In this document: positions 1-7,128 of the stretch, in pieces
Position numbering within the stretch: position 1 is the first letter of the stretch
Layout: every line of letters begins with the position of its first letter
Assembly: GCA_028865845.1 (NCBI GenBank)
Contig: JAGWJK010000014.1
Coordinates: 1-15,128 of the forward strand
From: Rhizobiaceae bacterium
Lineage (GTDB): Bacteria; Pseudomonadota; Alphaproteobacteria; Rhizobiales; Rhizobiaceae
Length of the DNA stretch: 15,128 nt
Direction: 5' to 3'
Translations under genes and position numbers: made by a program
The notes under the pieces: generated by a model
Told to the model about the DNA's origin: nothing
Databases searched by the model: none
The model's input: only the letters and a program-made list of their open reading frames with translations

Positions 1-11
1 GAGCCGATGCC

Positions 12-47
12 TTAAAAAATGGCGCCCAGGGTCCAAGACCCTGGGCG
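12..47 (-). terminator. Intrinsic terminator downstream of ccrM
   Basis: A perfect 11-bp inverted repeat (23-33 with 37-47, loop CAA) is followed, read on the minus strand, by a run of six T (19 to 14). This is a classic Rho-independent terminator facing the same way as ccrM and lying about 135 nt beyond its stop codon. On the plus strand no T-run follows the stem, so it should act mainly on leftward transcripts. Confidence 0.8.
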
Positions 48-50
48 TCT

Positions 51-91
51 CGCCTTCTTCCCTAACTGGAGGTACTCGACGGAAGAAGGCG
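51..91. repeat. Second 11-bp inverted repeat in the ccrM 3' region
   Basis: CGCCTTCTTCC at 51-61 is exactly complementary to GGAAGAAGGCG at 81-91, with a 19-nt loop. It sits between the ccrM stop codon and the terminator hairpin. No T-run follows it, so it is probably a 3'-UTR structure or part of a dispersed palindromic repeat rather than a second terminator. Confidence 0.5.
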
Positions 92-181
92 GGAATCAAT
101 CCGGCCACAGCACCATCCCGAAGTGGGTCCAAAAATTGGGAACGGTTTTCGGATGGGACGTTGCCGGTCGAATAGCGGCTG

Positions 182-1315
<1,134 letters not shown>

Positions 1316-1345
1316 TTACTCGCTCTGTACGCTTACGCATTACGT

Positions 1346-1360
1346 TTAACTGGCCGTTAT
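1346..1360. promoter_or_regulatory. CtrA-like site upstream of ccrM
   Basis: TTAA-N7-TTAT lies about 35-48 nt upstream of the ccrM start, one base from the full CtrA motif TTAA-N7-TTAA. Next to it, the minus strand reads GTAACCAT (about 1359-1366), one mismatch from the TTAACCAT form. CtrA is known to activate ccrM in Caulobacter and is cell-cycle linked in rhizobia. Placement near the expected -35 of ccrM supports the call, but I cannot score how often such near-matches arise by chance. Confidence 0.5.
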
Positions 1361-1585
1361 GGTTACCTAAGTTGGTTACCAAAGCCTGAAGCGAACAGCA
1401 TTTTCTGGAAATTGCGGCGAAGCCGGCTAAACGGAGCGCGACGGCTTACTGGCAAAACAGGCTGTCGGCGCGGCTCCCCGCCCCTGCGATCAAAAGCAAG
1501 TCATCCCCGAAATGACAGATTTCGCTGCGACCGATCCGAAAGGACAGGCACCGCCGTTTCGCTACTCTCAACCCTTAAATGGCAA

Positions 1586-1616
1586 GAGGCGCGGAAGTCC
1601 GCGCCTCAGCTTTTTT
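1586..1616 (+). terminator. Plus-facing intrinsic terminator without an upstream gene
   Basis: GAGGCGCGG (1586-1594) pairs perfectly with CCGCGCCTC (1599-1607) around a 4-nt loop, and six T follow at 1611-1616. Read on the plus strand this is a strong Rho-independent terminator. On the minus strand, where it would serve the SDR gene ending at 1642, the stem is followed only by TTGCCATTT, a poor U-tract. It may still act in both directions. No protein gene on the plus strand precedes it. Confidence 0.65.
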
Positions 1617-1641
1617 CTCAGGCGTTAGCGTTCCCGCGAGC

Positions 1642-2532
1642 TTACGCGCCGTAGTCCATCGCATTGAGATCGGTAATCAGCGACGGGCCGGTCGGGTGCC
1701 AGCCGAGCTTTGCGCGGGTCTGCGCGCTGGATGCCGGAAAATCCATTCCGGCAAAACCCGCCATCCATCCGAAATAGTCGCCCGCCTGCTCGCGGGAAAT
1801 CGAACGGGCCGGAATGTTCAGGCCACGGCCGATGGCCTCGGCAATTTCACGGACTTCAACACCCTCTTCGTCGACTGCATTGTAGCGCGCACCCGGTTCC
1901 CGCTTTTCCAACGCAAGCCGGTAGAGGCGAACCACGTCGGAGAGGTGTGCGGCGGGCCAGCGGTTGTGACCTTCTCCGAGGTAGGCCGCAAAGCCCTTTT
2001 CGCGGGCGATGGCGATGAGCGGGCTGATGAGGCCCTGCTTGCGCGTGTCGTGAACCTGGGGCAATCGCACCACGGAAACATTGATCCCTGCGTTCAAGAG
2101 TTCGGCGCCCGTCATCTCCGACGCAATGCGCGGATTGGGGTGGCTGGTGTTGAAGACGTCTTCGGTCCCCGGCTGACCGGGCTCGTGATTTCCCATGCCC
2201 GTGCCCGAGGTGATGACCAGCGGCCGGTCCGATCCGGCAAGCGCCTCACCCATCGCGCGAATGACGCGCCGGTCCTTCTCGCAGTTTTCCACGAAACGCG
2301 AGAAATCATGGTCGAACGCGGTGTGGATGACGCCTTCGGACTTCGCTGCGCCCTCGCGCACGCTGTCCGGGTCCTCAAGCGTTCCCCGGTGCACCTCGGC
2401 ACCAGCGGCAGCGAGCCATTCGGCACCGGCATCCGACCGCGTCATGCCGATGACCTGATGGCCGGCGCCGATGAGCTCGGGGACAAGGGCCGAACCGATA
2501 AAACCGGTCGCGCCCGTAAGAAAGATACGCAC
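1642..2532 (-). CDS. Atypical SDR / NAD(P)-dependent epimerase-like protein
   Basis: The 296-residue Rossmann-fold protein starts MRIFLTGATGFIGS, giving the GxxGxxG nucleotide-binding loop at residues 7-13. The SDR fold continues with VRLPQVH (155-161) and the HLSDVVRLY segment (196-204) typical of extended and atypical SDRs. The usual catalytic YxxxK is missing: the region around 131-140 reads HPNPRIASEM. This is known for atypical SDR subfamilies, so the reaction cannot be deduced. The start is a GTG at 2532, because AAGGAG lies 8 nt upstream and the Rossmann motif begins there; an in-frame extension to 2580 lacks these signals. The gene is divergent from the XRE regulator at 2632, which probably controls it. 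Confidence 0.85.
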   Translation of the reverse strand: MRIFLTGATGFIGSALVPELIGAGHQVIGMTRSDAGAEWLAAAGAEVHRGTLEDPDSVREGAAKSEGVIHTAFDHDFSRFVENCEKDRRVIRAMGEALAGSDRPLVITSGTGMGNHEPGQPGTEDVFNTSHPNPRIASEMTGAELLNAGINVSVVRLPQVHDTRKQGLISPLIAIAREKGFAAYLGEGHNRWPAAHLSDVVRLYRLALEKREPGARYNAVDEEGVEVREIAEAIGRGLNIPARSISREQAGDYFGWMAGFAGMDFPASSAQTRAKLGWHPTGPSLITDLNAMDYGA

Positions 2533-2583
2533 GATAACGTCTCCTTGTTGATCGAGAGCTCTACTATCCGCCCATGCCATATT

Positions 2584-2625
2584 CTGTTAAAGTAGTGACT
2601 ACATCATATTATAATTGCTAACAGG
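2584..2625. promoter_or_regulatory. Divergent operator/promoter region of the SDR and XRE genes
   Basis: CTGTTA (2584-2589) and TAACAG (2619-2624) form an outer inverted repeat around the palindrome GTAGT-G-ACTAC (2592-2602). A perfect -10 TATAAT at 2610-2615, with a weak TTAAAG at 2587-2592 spaced 17 nt, would drive the plus-strand regulator with a very short leader. The palindrome falls between these elements, where a repressor would block transcription. Binding by the adjacent XRE protein is inferred. Confidence 0.5.
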
Positions 2626-2631
2626 CTCGTC

Positions 2632-3456
2632 ATGCCGATCAACACTCCCAACTCGCTCGGCGCCTTCCTGAAGGATCGCCGCAATCGGCTCGATCCGGCG
2701 ACCTTCGGTTTTTCGGGGCGCAGACGGACACCAGGATTGCGCCGGGAAGAGGTAGCCCAACGCGCCAATATAAGCCCGACCTGGTACACATGGCTGGAGC
2801 AGGGACGTGGCGGCGCTCCTTCCGCCGATGTCCTCAATCGGATTGCCAACGGGCTGATGCTGACCGAACCCGAGCGGGAGCATCTTTTCATGCTGGGGCT
2901 TGGCCGCCCGCCCGAGGTTCGCTACCGGGCCATCGAAGGCGTCACGCCTCGGCTGCAACGTTTGCTGGATTCGCTCGATTCGAGCCCCGCCCTGATCAAG
3001 ACCGCCACTTGGGACGTCGTGGCATGGAACCGCGCGGCCGCCGTGGTGCTGACCGATTATGGGAAACTTCCCGTCGAGCAGCGCAATATTCTGCGGCTGC
3101 TGTTTCGCAATCCGGCCATTCGCGCCGCGCAGCACGATTGGGAAAGCCTGGCACGTTTTGTCGTCGGCGCCTTTCGGGCGGACGCTGCCCGCGCCGGTGC
3201 GGTTTCCGAGGTCAGCGAACTCGTCGACGAACTCTGCACGGTCAGCCCGGAATTCGAAGCGCTCTGGCGCGAGAACAACGTTCACGTCCAGGCAGAGGGA
3301 ATGAAGCAGTTAAGCCATCCCAAGCTTGGCCCCATCGAACTCGAATATTCCGCCTTTGCCGTCGATGGCCGGCCCGACCTCGGCCTGATCATCTACACCC
3401 CCGCCGACTGCGCGGTCGCCGCACGCATCAGGTCGTTGGTGATGCAGGCACCCTGA
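2632..3456 (+). CDS. XRE-family transcriptional regulator with MmyB-like ligand domain
   Basis: This 274-residue protein has an N-terminal Cro/C1-type helix-turn-helix (about residues 8-75). It includes the stretch RRTPGLRREEVAQRANIS followed by the WYTWLEQGR recognition region, a hallmark of the family. The C-terminal part (about 100-270) matches the MmyB-like ligand-binding domain, with WDVVAWNRAA at about 126-135 and a closing LGLIIYTPAD segment near 250. Such regulators commonly repress a divergently transcribed oxidoreductase gene, and here the SDR gene starts 99 nt away. The ATG at 2632 has little Shine-Dalgarno, which fits the near-leaderless transcript suggested by TATAAT at 2610-2615. 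The ligand is unknown. Confidence 0.92.
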   Translation: MPINTPNSLGAFLKDRRNRLDPATFGFSGRRRTPGLRREEVAQRANISPTWYTWLEQGRGGAPSADVLNRIANGLMLTEPEREHLFMLGLGRPPEVRYRAIEGVTPRLQRLLDSLDSSPALIKTATWDVVAWNRAAAVVLTDYGKLPVEQRNILRLLFRNPAIRAAQHDWESLARFVVGAFRADAARAGAVSEVSELVDELCTVSPEFEALWRENNVHVQAEGMKQLSHPKLGPIELEYSAFAVDGRPDLGLIIYTPADCAVAARIRSLVMQAP

Positions 3457-3478
3457 TACGGATCGTCGGACCATCCTG

Positions 3479-3495
3479 CTGGCGAACAACGCCAG
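3479..3495 (+). terminator. Short hairpin after the XRE gene
   Basis: CTGGCG and CGCCAG form a perfect 6-bp stem with loop AACAA, 22 nt after the regulator's stop codon. No T-run follows, so it is at best a weak or Rho-assisted terminator. Confidence 0.3.
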
Positions 3496-3503
3496 ATAGC
3501 GAA

Positions 3504-3532
3504 TTGACGCAGATGATTTCGCCAAATAGTAA
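3504..3532 (+). promoter_or_regulatory. Candidate sigma-70-type promoter of the small exported protein
   Basis: TTGACG (3504-3509, five of six matches to the -35 consensus) is followed after exactly 17 nt by TAGTAA (3527-3532, a weak -10). Transcription would begin about 25 nt before the ATG at 3564. Confidence 0.4.
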
Positions 3533-3563
3533 TCACTCGGACATATCTGAAACCGGACACATC

Positions 3564-3917
3564 ATGAAAATTCTTGCTGCGATAGCGCTGTCGATCTCTC
3601 TTGCAACGCCGGCATTTGCCGTCACCAATTCCGTCTGGTCGGAGGCGAGGTTCGAGTACAATCGCAAGCAACTTCAGGAAAATCCCGATTTCCGGAATAT
3701 GCTTTTTGCCGATTGCCAGCAGCACACCGCGCGAACGGAAAACCTGCGAGCGCTATCCGCCGAGATGCATGTGCCGTTGTCTCGGGTGCCGGCAACCTAC
3801 TGCCGCCGGATCCTGCGCGCATATGCGTCCAATTCGGTATCCTACGAAGACTATCTGCAGTACCAGACCAAACACATCGAATCGCCCCGCGTCCGTCGCC
3901 TGCTGCAGGGGAAATAG
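3564..3917 (+). CDS. Small exported protein of unknown function (117 aa)
   Basis: The protein opens with a clear Sec signal peptide: MK, a hydrophobic core ILAAIALSISLA, and a cleavage site after TPAFA (residue 19). The mature part of about 98 residues is charged and probably helical, and it has only two cysteines, at 51 (FADCQQH) and 80 (TYCRRILRAY), which could form a periplasmic disulfide. The reading frame continues upstream without a stop, but the signal peptide, the promoter at 3504-3532 and overlap with the regulator gene fix the ATG at 3564. The Shine-Dalgarno is weak (CCGGA). I do not recognise the family; it resembles short conserved rhizobial periplasmic proteins. It has its own promoter and is not clearly tied to its neighbours. 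Confidence 0.75.
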   Translation: MKILAAIALSISLATPAFAVTNSVWSEARFEYNRKQLQENPDFRNMLFADCQQHTARTENLRALSAEMHVPLSRVPATYCRRILRAYASNSVSYEDYLQYQTKHIESPRVRRLLQGK

Positions 3918-3985
3918 GGTAACCAACCTTGCCGCGGCAGCCGATGTTGCGACGAAGCGCAACGGGTCTCCTCAAGCGTGATTTT

Positions 3986-4005
3986 GGGGCCGTTCACGCG
4001 GCCCC
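3986..4005. terminator. Hairpin between convergent genes (3' of the exported-protein gene)
   Basis: GGGGCCG (3986-3992) pairs with CGGCCCC (3999-4005), loop TTCACG, with a TTTT stretch five nt further on the plus strand. It lies about 70 nt after the exported-protein stop and overlaps the last codons of the convergent ABM gene. The spaced T-run makes it a moderate candidate terminator. Confidence 0.4.
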
Positions 4006-4362
4006 TGCCCTTTTGGCGGAATCGTGCGTATTGCGGCTGTCGTCGGGCGCTTCGTCCCTTTCGTTCATTCCGTAATCACGCACGACATGCGCGATGCGCA
4101 GCCGGTAATCGGCGAAGATGGTTGCTCGACCCGCCTTCTGCGCGGCACGATGCGCCTCGCGATTGCGCCACTCCTTGACCGCCTCCTCGTCGCGCCAGAA
4201 GGAGAGAGACAGGATCTTGCCACGCTGGCTCAGACTCTCGAACCGTTCGATCGAAACGAAGCCGTCGATGGTTTCGAGTTCGGCGCGCAGTTTGCCGGCG
4301 AGATCGAGATAGTGATGACGTTCTCCGAGATAGGGAACGACTTCGAAGATGACGGCGATCAT
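3994..4362 (-). CDS. Antibiotic-biosynthesis-monooxygenase (ABM) domain protein
   Basis: The 122-residue protein has the dimeric alpha-beta-barrel pattern of the ABM fold: an N-terminal strand MIAVIFEVVP, a helix ending in GFVSIERFES (34-43), then ILSLSFWRDEEAVKEWRN (50-67) with the conserved W in the usual position. A charged tail follows residue 100. Members include quinone and polyketide monooxygenases and heme-degrading enzymes. The heme-degrading Asn/Trp/His set is not evident, so the substrate is unknown. The ATG at 4362 overlaps the stop of the upstream NIPSNAP-like gene by 4 nt (ATGA), so the two are translationally coupled. A control link to the divergent ArsR-type gene is inferred. 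Confidence 0.85.
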   Translation of the reverse strand: MIAVIFEVVPYLGERHHYLDLAGKLRAELETIDGFVSIERFESLSQRGKILSLSFWRDEEAVKEWRNREAHRAAQKAGRATIFADYRLRIAHVVRDYGMNERDEAPDDSRNTHDSAKRAGAA

Positions 4363-4688
4363 GGCGTCACCTTCTGGCCATGCGGCAAGGAGACGTTCTT
4401 CAGGAAGATGCGGTCCTCGCGCAGAATGAAGCGCTCGCGACAGGAAAAATCGTAATTCGCCATGCCGAGCGGATCCGCGGCGAGACGGGCACGATAGGCC
4501 TCGTAGGCGGCAAGGCTCTCGATGTTGTAGACACCATAGGCGGCGGTCGCCGAACCCTCGTACGGAGCGAAATAGCCGATGAGATCGGCACCGTTGCGCG
4601 GGATGGCCTGCCCCCAGGTTCGGGCATATTCGGCAAATGCATCCTTCTTGAAAGGGTCGATCTCGTAGCGAATGAAGCAGGTAATCAT
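4359..4688 (-). CDS. NIPSNAP-family protein
   Basis: The 109-residue protein starts MITCFIRYEIDPFKKDAFAE and continues with GADLIGYFAPYEG and AYGVYNIESLAAYEAYR. This is the layout of NIPSNAP proteins, which share the dimeric alpha-beta-barrel fold with ABM domains. A C-terminal SCRERFILREDRIFL segment follows. AAGGAG lies 7 nt before the ATG at 4688. It is the first gene of a two-gene leftward operon, overlapping the ABM gene by 4 nt, and is divergent from the ArsR-type regulator at 4761. NIPSNAP function in bacteria is poorly defined; the two stacked barrels may form a heteromer, which is inference. Confidence 0.85.
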   Translation of the reverse strand: MITCFIRYEIDPFKKDAFAEYARTWGQAIPRNGADLIGYFAPYEGSATAAYGVYNIESLAAYEAYRARLAADPLGMANYDFSCRERFILREDRIFLKNVSLPHGQKVTP

Positions 4689-4723
4689 TGATGTTCTCCT
4701 TTGCTGATGGCGATGTTTTCGCA

Positions 4724-4759
4724 CATTGCCTGACGTCAATGCTTCGGTTAGGATCGAAG
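4724..4759. promoter_or_regulatory. Overlapping palindromes in the NIPSNAP/ArsR divergent region
   Basis: Three inverted repeats fit in 36 nt: CATTG-N8-CAATG (4724-4728 with 4737-4741), the perfect 8-mer TGACGTCA (4731-4738), and CTTCG-N8-CGAAG (4742-4746 with 4755-4759) immediately before the ArsR start codon. ArsR-type repressors bind such dyads in the divergent promoter region, so these are candidate operators for autoregulation and control of the NIPSNAP-ABM operon. Confidence 0.45.
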
Positions 4760-4760
4760 T

Positions 4761-5447
4761 ATGAAGGAAGGTCCTGACATAGCGCAGATCGGCGCCCTGA
4801 TCGGAGATCCCGCGCGGGCAAACATGCTGACCGCGCTGATGGGCGGCAGGGCGCTGACGGCAACCGAACTGGCCGGTGCCGGCGGGATTACGCTGCAGAC
4901 GGCAAGCGCGCATCTCGCAAAGCTCGAAGCCGGAGGACTGCTTGCGCAACGCAAGCAGGGACGGCATCGCTATTTTGCGCTGGCCGACGACAATGTCGGC
5001 AAGCTGCTCGAAAGCATCATGGGCTTCGCGGCCAGCCGGGGGCATCTGCGCCATCGCCCAGGGCCCAAGGAACCCGCGCTGCGCAAGGCGCGCATCTGCT
5101 ACGATCATCTGGCCGGCGACTATGGCGTGCGCATGCTCGACAGCCTGATTGCCGCGGGAGCGATTTCGGCGCTGGACGACGGATTGAGCCTGACCAAAGC
5201 CGGCGAAGTGCATTTGGGATCGATCGGAATAGACGTCGGCGGCCTTCGCTCAACCCGGCGCCCGCTTTGCCGGTCCTGCCTCGATTGGAGCGAGCGTCGG
5301 GCACATCTGGCCGGTAGCCTGGGCAAGGCGTTGCTGACGAATTTTTTCGACAAAGGGTGGGCGCGGCGAATCGAAGACAGCCGCTCTGTATTGTTTACCT
5401 CGGACGGCGAGCGCCGGTTCCTGGCGCTGTTTCCGTTGGACGCCTGA
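4761..5447 (+). CDS. ArsR-family (winged helix) transcriptional regulator
   Basis: The 228-residue protein has an N-terminal winged helix: IGDPARANMLTAL (14-26), then LTATELAGAGGITLQTASA (32-50) as helix-turn-helix and HRYFALAD (69-76) at the wing. The C-terminal half (about 105-228) is a domain seen in long ArsR proteins, with KARICYDHLAGDYGVRMLDS and a CRSCLDWSERR segment. Cysteines 113, 170 and 173 could sense metal or thiol chemistry, but the classical arsenic motif ELCVCDL is absent. AGGA lies 7 nt before the ATG at 4761. The gene is divergent from the NIPSNAP-ABM pair by 72 nt, which marks that pair as the likely target. Confidence 0.9.
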   Translation: MKEGPDIAQIGALIGDPARANMLTALMGGRALTATELAGAGGITLQTASAHLAKLEAGGLLAQRKQGRHRYFALADDNVGKLLESIMGFAASRGHLRHRPGPKEPALRKARICYDHLAGDYGVRMLDSLIAAGAISALDDGLSLTKAGEVHLGSIGIDVGGLRSTRRPLCRSCLDWSERRAHLAGSLGKALLTNFFDKGWARRIEDSRSVLFTSDGERRFLALFPLDA

Positions 5448-5463
5448 GGTTTTCTGCCGCTCC

Positions 5464-5478
5464 GCGGATACAATCCGC
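5464..5478 (+). terminator. Small hairpin after the ArsR-type gene
   Basis: GCGGAT-ACA-ATCCGC is a perfect 6-bp stem 17 nt after the stop codon. Only scattered T follow, so termination strength is doubtful. Confidence 0.3.
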
Positions 5479-5617
5479 TCGATTTGCTGGCACGTAGATT
5501 TTTGCGGAATGCCCAAAATATCCGCGGTTTGAACGAGCATTGCTAAGCTCCGGTTAGTCTTTGGGTGACCCTGTGCTATTCTCATGCTGCCAGAGGGACA
5601 GTCGAGGGGAATGAACA

Positions 5618-6022
5618 ATGTCTCTGCTTGCCTTGCATCATGTGTCGATCATCACTGCTGATCTCACAAAATCGCTGCCTTTCTACCGTGACGTCTTCGG
5701 CCTTGCCGAAATTCCTCGCCCGAATTTCGCGATACCCGGCGCCTGGCTCGCTTGTGGCGACCTGCAAGTTCATCTGATTTTCAATCCCGAAGGAACATTC
5801 CGCAGGAGCCCGGTGATCGACCGCAACGATTGGCACTTTGCTTTTCGCACCGACGACTTCGACGCCGCCATCGACCGACTGGCAGCTCTCGGTTTTCGGG
5901 ATGACCTGCCGCCGGACGATCCGAAGTGCCTGCTGGTCCTTCGCTCCGGCCCGGCAGGCTTTCCGCAGGTCTATCTTCTCGATCCCGATTTGAACATCGT
6001 GGAGATCAACGGGGCGCGCTAA
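5618..6022 (+). CDS. VOC / glyoxalase-bleomycin resistance-type protein
   Basis: The 134-residue protein shows the paired beta-alpha-beta-beta-beta modules of the vicinal oxygen chelate fold. The first begins LHHVSIITADLTKSLPFYRD and the second NDWHFAFRTDDFDAAIDRLA. The close VYLLDPDLNIVEING is diagnostic. Candidate metal ligands are H8, H52, H73 and E129. Family members include glyoxalases, dioxygenases and antibiotic-resistance proteins, and the substrate cannot be deduced. AGGGG lies about 8 nt before the ATG at 5618. The 170 nt upstream hold no other gene I can support. The gene is convergent with DUF1284. Confidence 0.88.
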   Translation: MSLLALHHVSIITADLTKSLPFYRDVFGLAEIPRPNFAIPGAWLACGDLQVHLIFNPEGTFRRSPVIDRNDWHFAFRTDDFDAAIDRLAALGFRDDLPPDDPKCLLVLRSGPAGFPQVYLLDPDLNIVEINGAR

Positions 6023-6034
6023 GACTTCGCGCCC
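6012..6034. terminator. Hairpin spanning the VOC gene stop codon
   Basis: GGGCGCG (6012-6018) pairs with CGCGCCC (6028-6034) around a 9-nt loop that contains the VOC stop codon. Downstream T are scattered. It lies between convergent genes and probably serves as a weak terminator. Confidence 0.35.
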
Positions 6035-6091
6035 GGTATCTTCACCGTTTTCGCGCGCAATGCGCTCTTTCCGCGGCATTTTGCCGGAGGA

Positions 6092-6541
6092 TCAATCGGC
6101 AATGCCGCTCACGACAAGCAGCGGCTGGCTGGCCGGCAGCGTGAAATGGTCGTCGGCGATCCGGCTGCAAAGCGCCTCCCAATCGCATTGGCGACAGGCT
6201 TGACGAATATATCCGCTGGCAAATCTGCCGCGCAGCGCCGCCAATAACCCGGCGTCCGGCACGATAATCGAGCCTGGGGATATATCCCGACCCAACACCT
6301 GGCCAACATCCGTGAGCGCCGCCTCGTCCCTTGCAATGACGCTTGCGCCGACGCAATGGGGCTTTTCCTGGGTGAGCAGCGGCGCGCAGATATCGTCGGG
6401 GCCGGAGACGAGTTCGATCTCCTCTCCGGCCGAAAGACGCTTCGCGATACCGCGGTAATTCTCGATGAAGGCCGGATTGTAACCCTCACCGACAAAGGTC
6501 AGCATGCAAAGCAGGTGATGCGCGCGAAGCCTGACGGTCAA
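6092..6541 (-). CDS. DUF1284 cysteine-rich protein, coupled to bioY
   Basis: The protein (149 residues) begins MTVRLRAHHLLCML, the characteristic opening of DUF1284 (COG3543) proteins. Six cysteines lie at 12, 52, 63, 116, 119 and 125; the last three make a C-x2-C-x5-C cluster (ACRQCDWEALC), which suggests a metal or iron-sulfur site. The function is unknown. The start is a TTG at 6541 that overlaps the bioY stop codon as TTGA. The frame extends further upstream, but that part overlaps bioY and lacks family similarity. With no good Shine-Dalgarno, translation probably depends on coupling to bioY. Being in the bioY transcript puts it under BioR control and suggests a link to biotin, which is inference. 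Confidence 0.85.
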   Translation of the reverse strand: MTVRLRAHHLLCMLTFVGEGYNPAFIENYRGIAKRLSAGEEIELVSGPDDICAPLLTQEKPHCVGASVIARDEAALTDVGQVLGRDISPGSIIVPDAGLLAALRGRFASGYIRQACRQCDWEALCSRIADDHFTLPASQPLLVVSGIAD

Positions 6542-7128
6542 TTCGCGCGAGCCTTGCCACCGTAGATCTTGATGGCCTTGAGCAGGGCGGCAGCCAGCGC
6601 TGCTTTCAGGGATCCGCCGAGGATGAAAGGCGCGACGCCGAAGAGCCATCCCTTCTCCGCACCCATCAGTGCAGCGAGCCACGCACCGCCGATTGCCAGG
6701 CAAAGGATATTGCCGGAAAGATGTGCGAGAAAGCCGCGGATGACGTTATTTCCCGTCCAGCCGCGCTCGGCGAGCCAGCCGACCAGCGCGCCGACGATCG
6801 GAAAGGAAACGAGATAGCCGGCAGTCGGCCCCATGAACGGCGCAATGCCGCCTGCGCCACCGGCGAGCACGGGGAAGCCGATCATCGCTTCACCAAGCCA
6901 CGCGAGAATCGTGAGGGCAGCAAGGCGCCAGCCATAGAGCGCGCCGATCATCGTGACCGCGAAGGTCTGCATGGTAACCGGCACCGGCACCATCGGCACC
7001 GATATCTGCGACGCGATCGCCAGAACCAAAGTTCCGGCAAGCACGAAGACCGATTTGACGAGCAGCGAGCGCTGCCCGAGGCGCAGGGGATCGAAAGCAG
7101 ATTGTTCAGAGGAATGCGAAAGCGACAT
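6538..7128 (-). CDS. bioY: Biotin uptake protein BioY (ECF S component)
   Basis: BioY is the substrate-binding membrane subunit of biotin ECF transporters. The 196-residue protein has about six hydrophobic helices starting at residue 23. It carries the family signature segments ISVPMVPVPVTMQTFAV (42-58), GFPVLAGGAGGIAPFMGPTAGY (described as 84-105) and HLSGNILCLAIGG (136-148). The start is the ATG at 7128: AAGGAG abuts the first ATG at 7134 and is 6 nt from the second, so the second is better placed. No BioM or BioN gene is nearby, so this BioY either works alone, as reported for solitary BioY proteins, or uses subunits encoded elsewhere. A BioR box lies 18 nt upstream of the start. DUF1284 overlaps its end. 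Confidence 0.95.
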   Translation of the reverse strand: MSLSHSSEQSAFDPLRLGQRSLLVKSVFVLAGTLVLAIASQISVPMVPVPVTMQTFAVTMIGALYGWRLAALTILAWLGEAMIGFPVLAGGAGGIAPFMGPTAGYLVSFPIVGALVGWLAERGWTGNNVIRGFLAHLSGNILCLAIGGAWLAALMGAEKGWLFGVAPFILGGSLKAALAAALLKAIKIYGGKARAN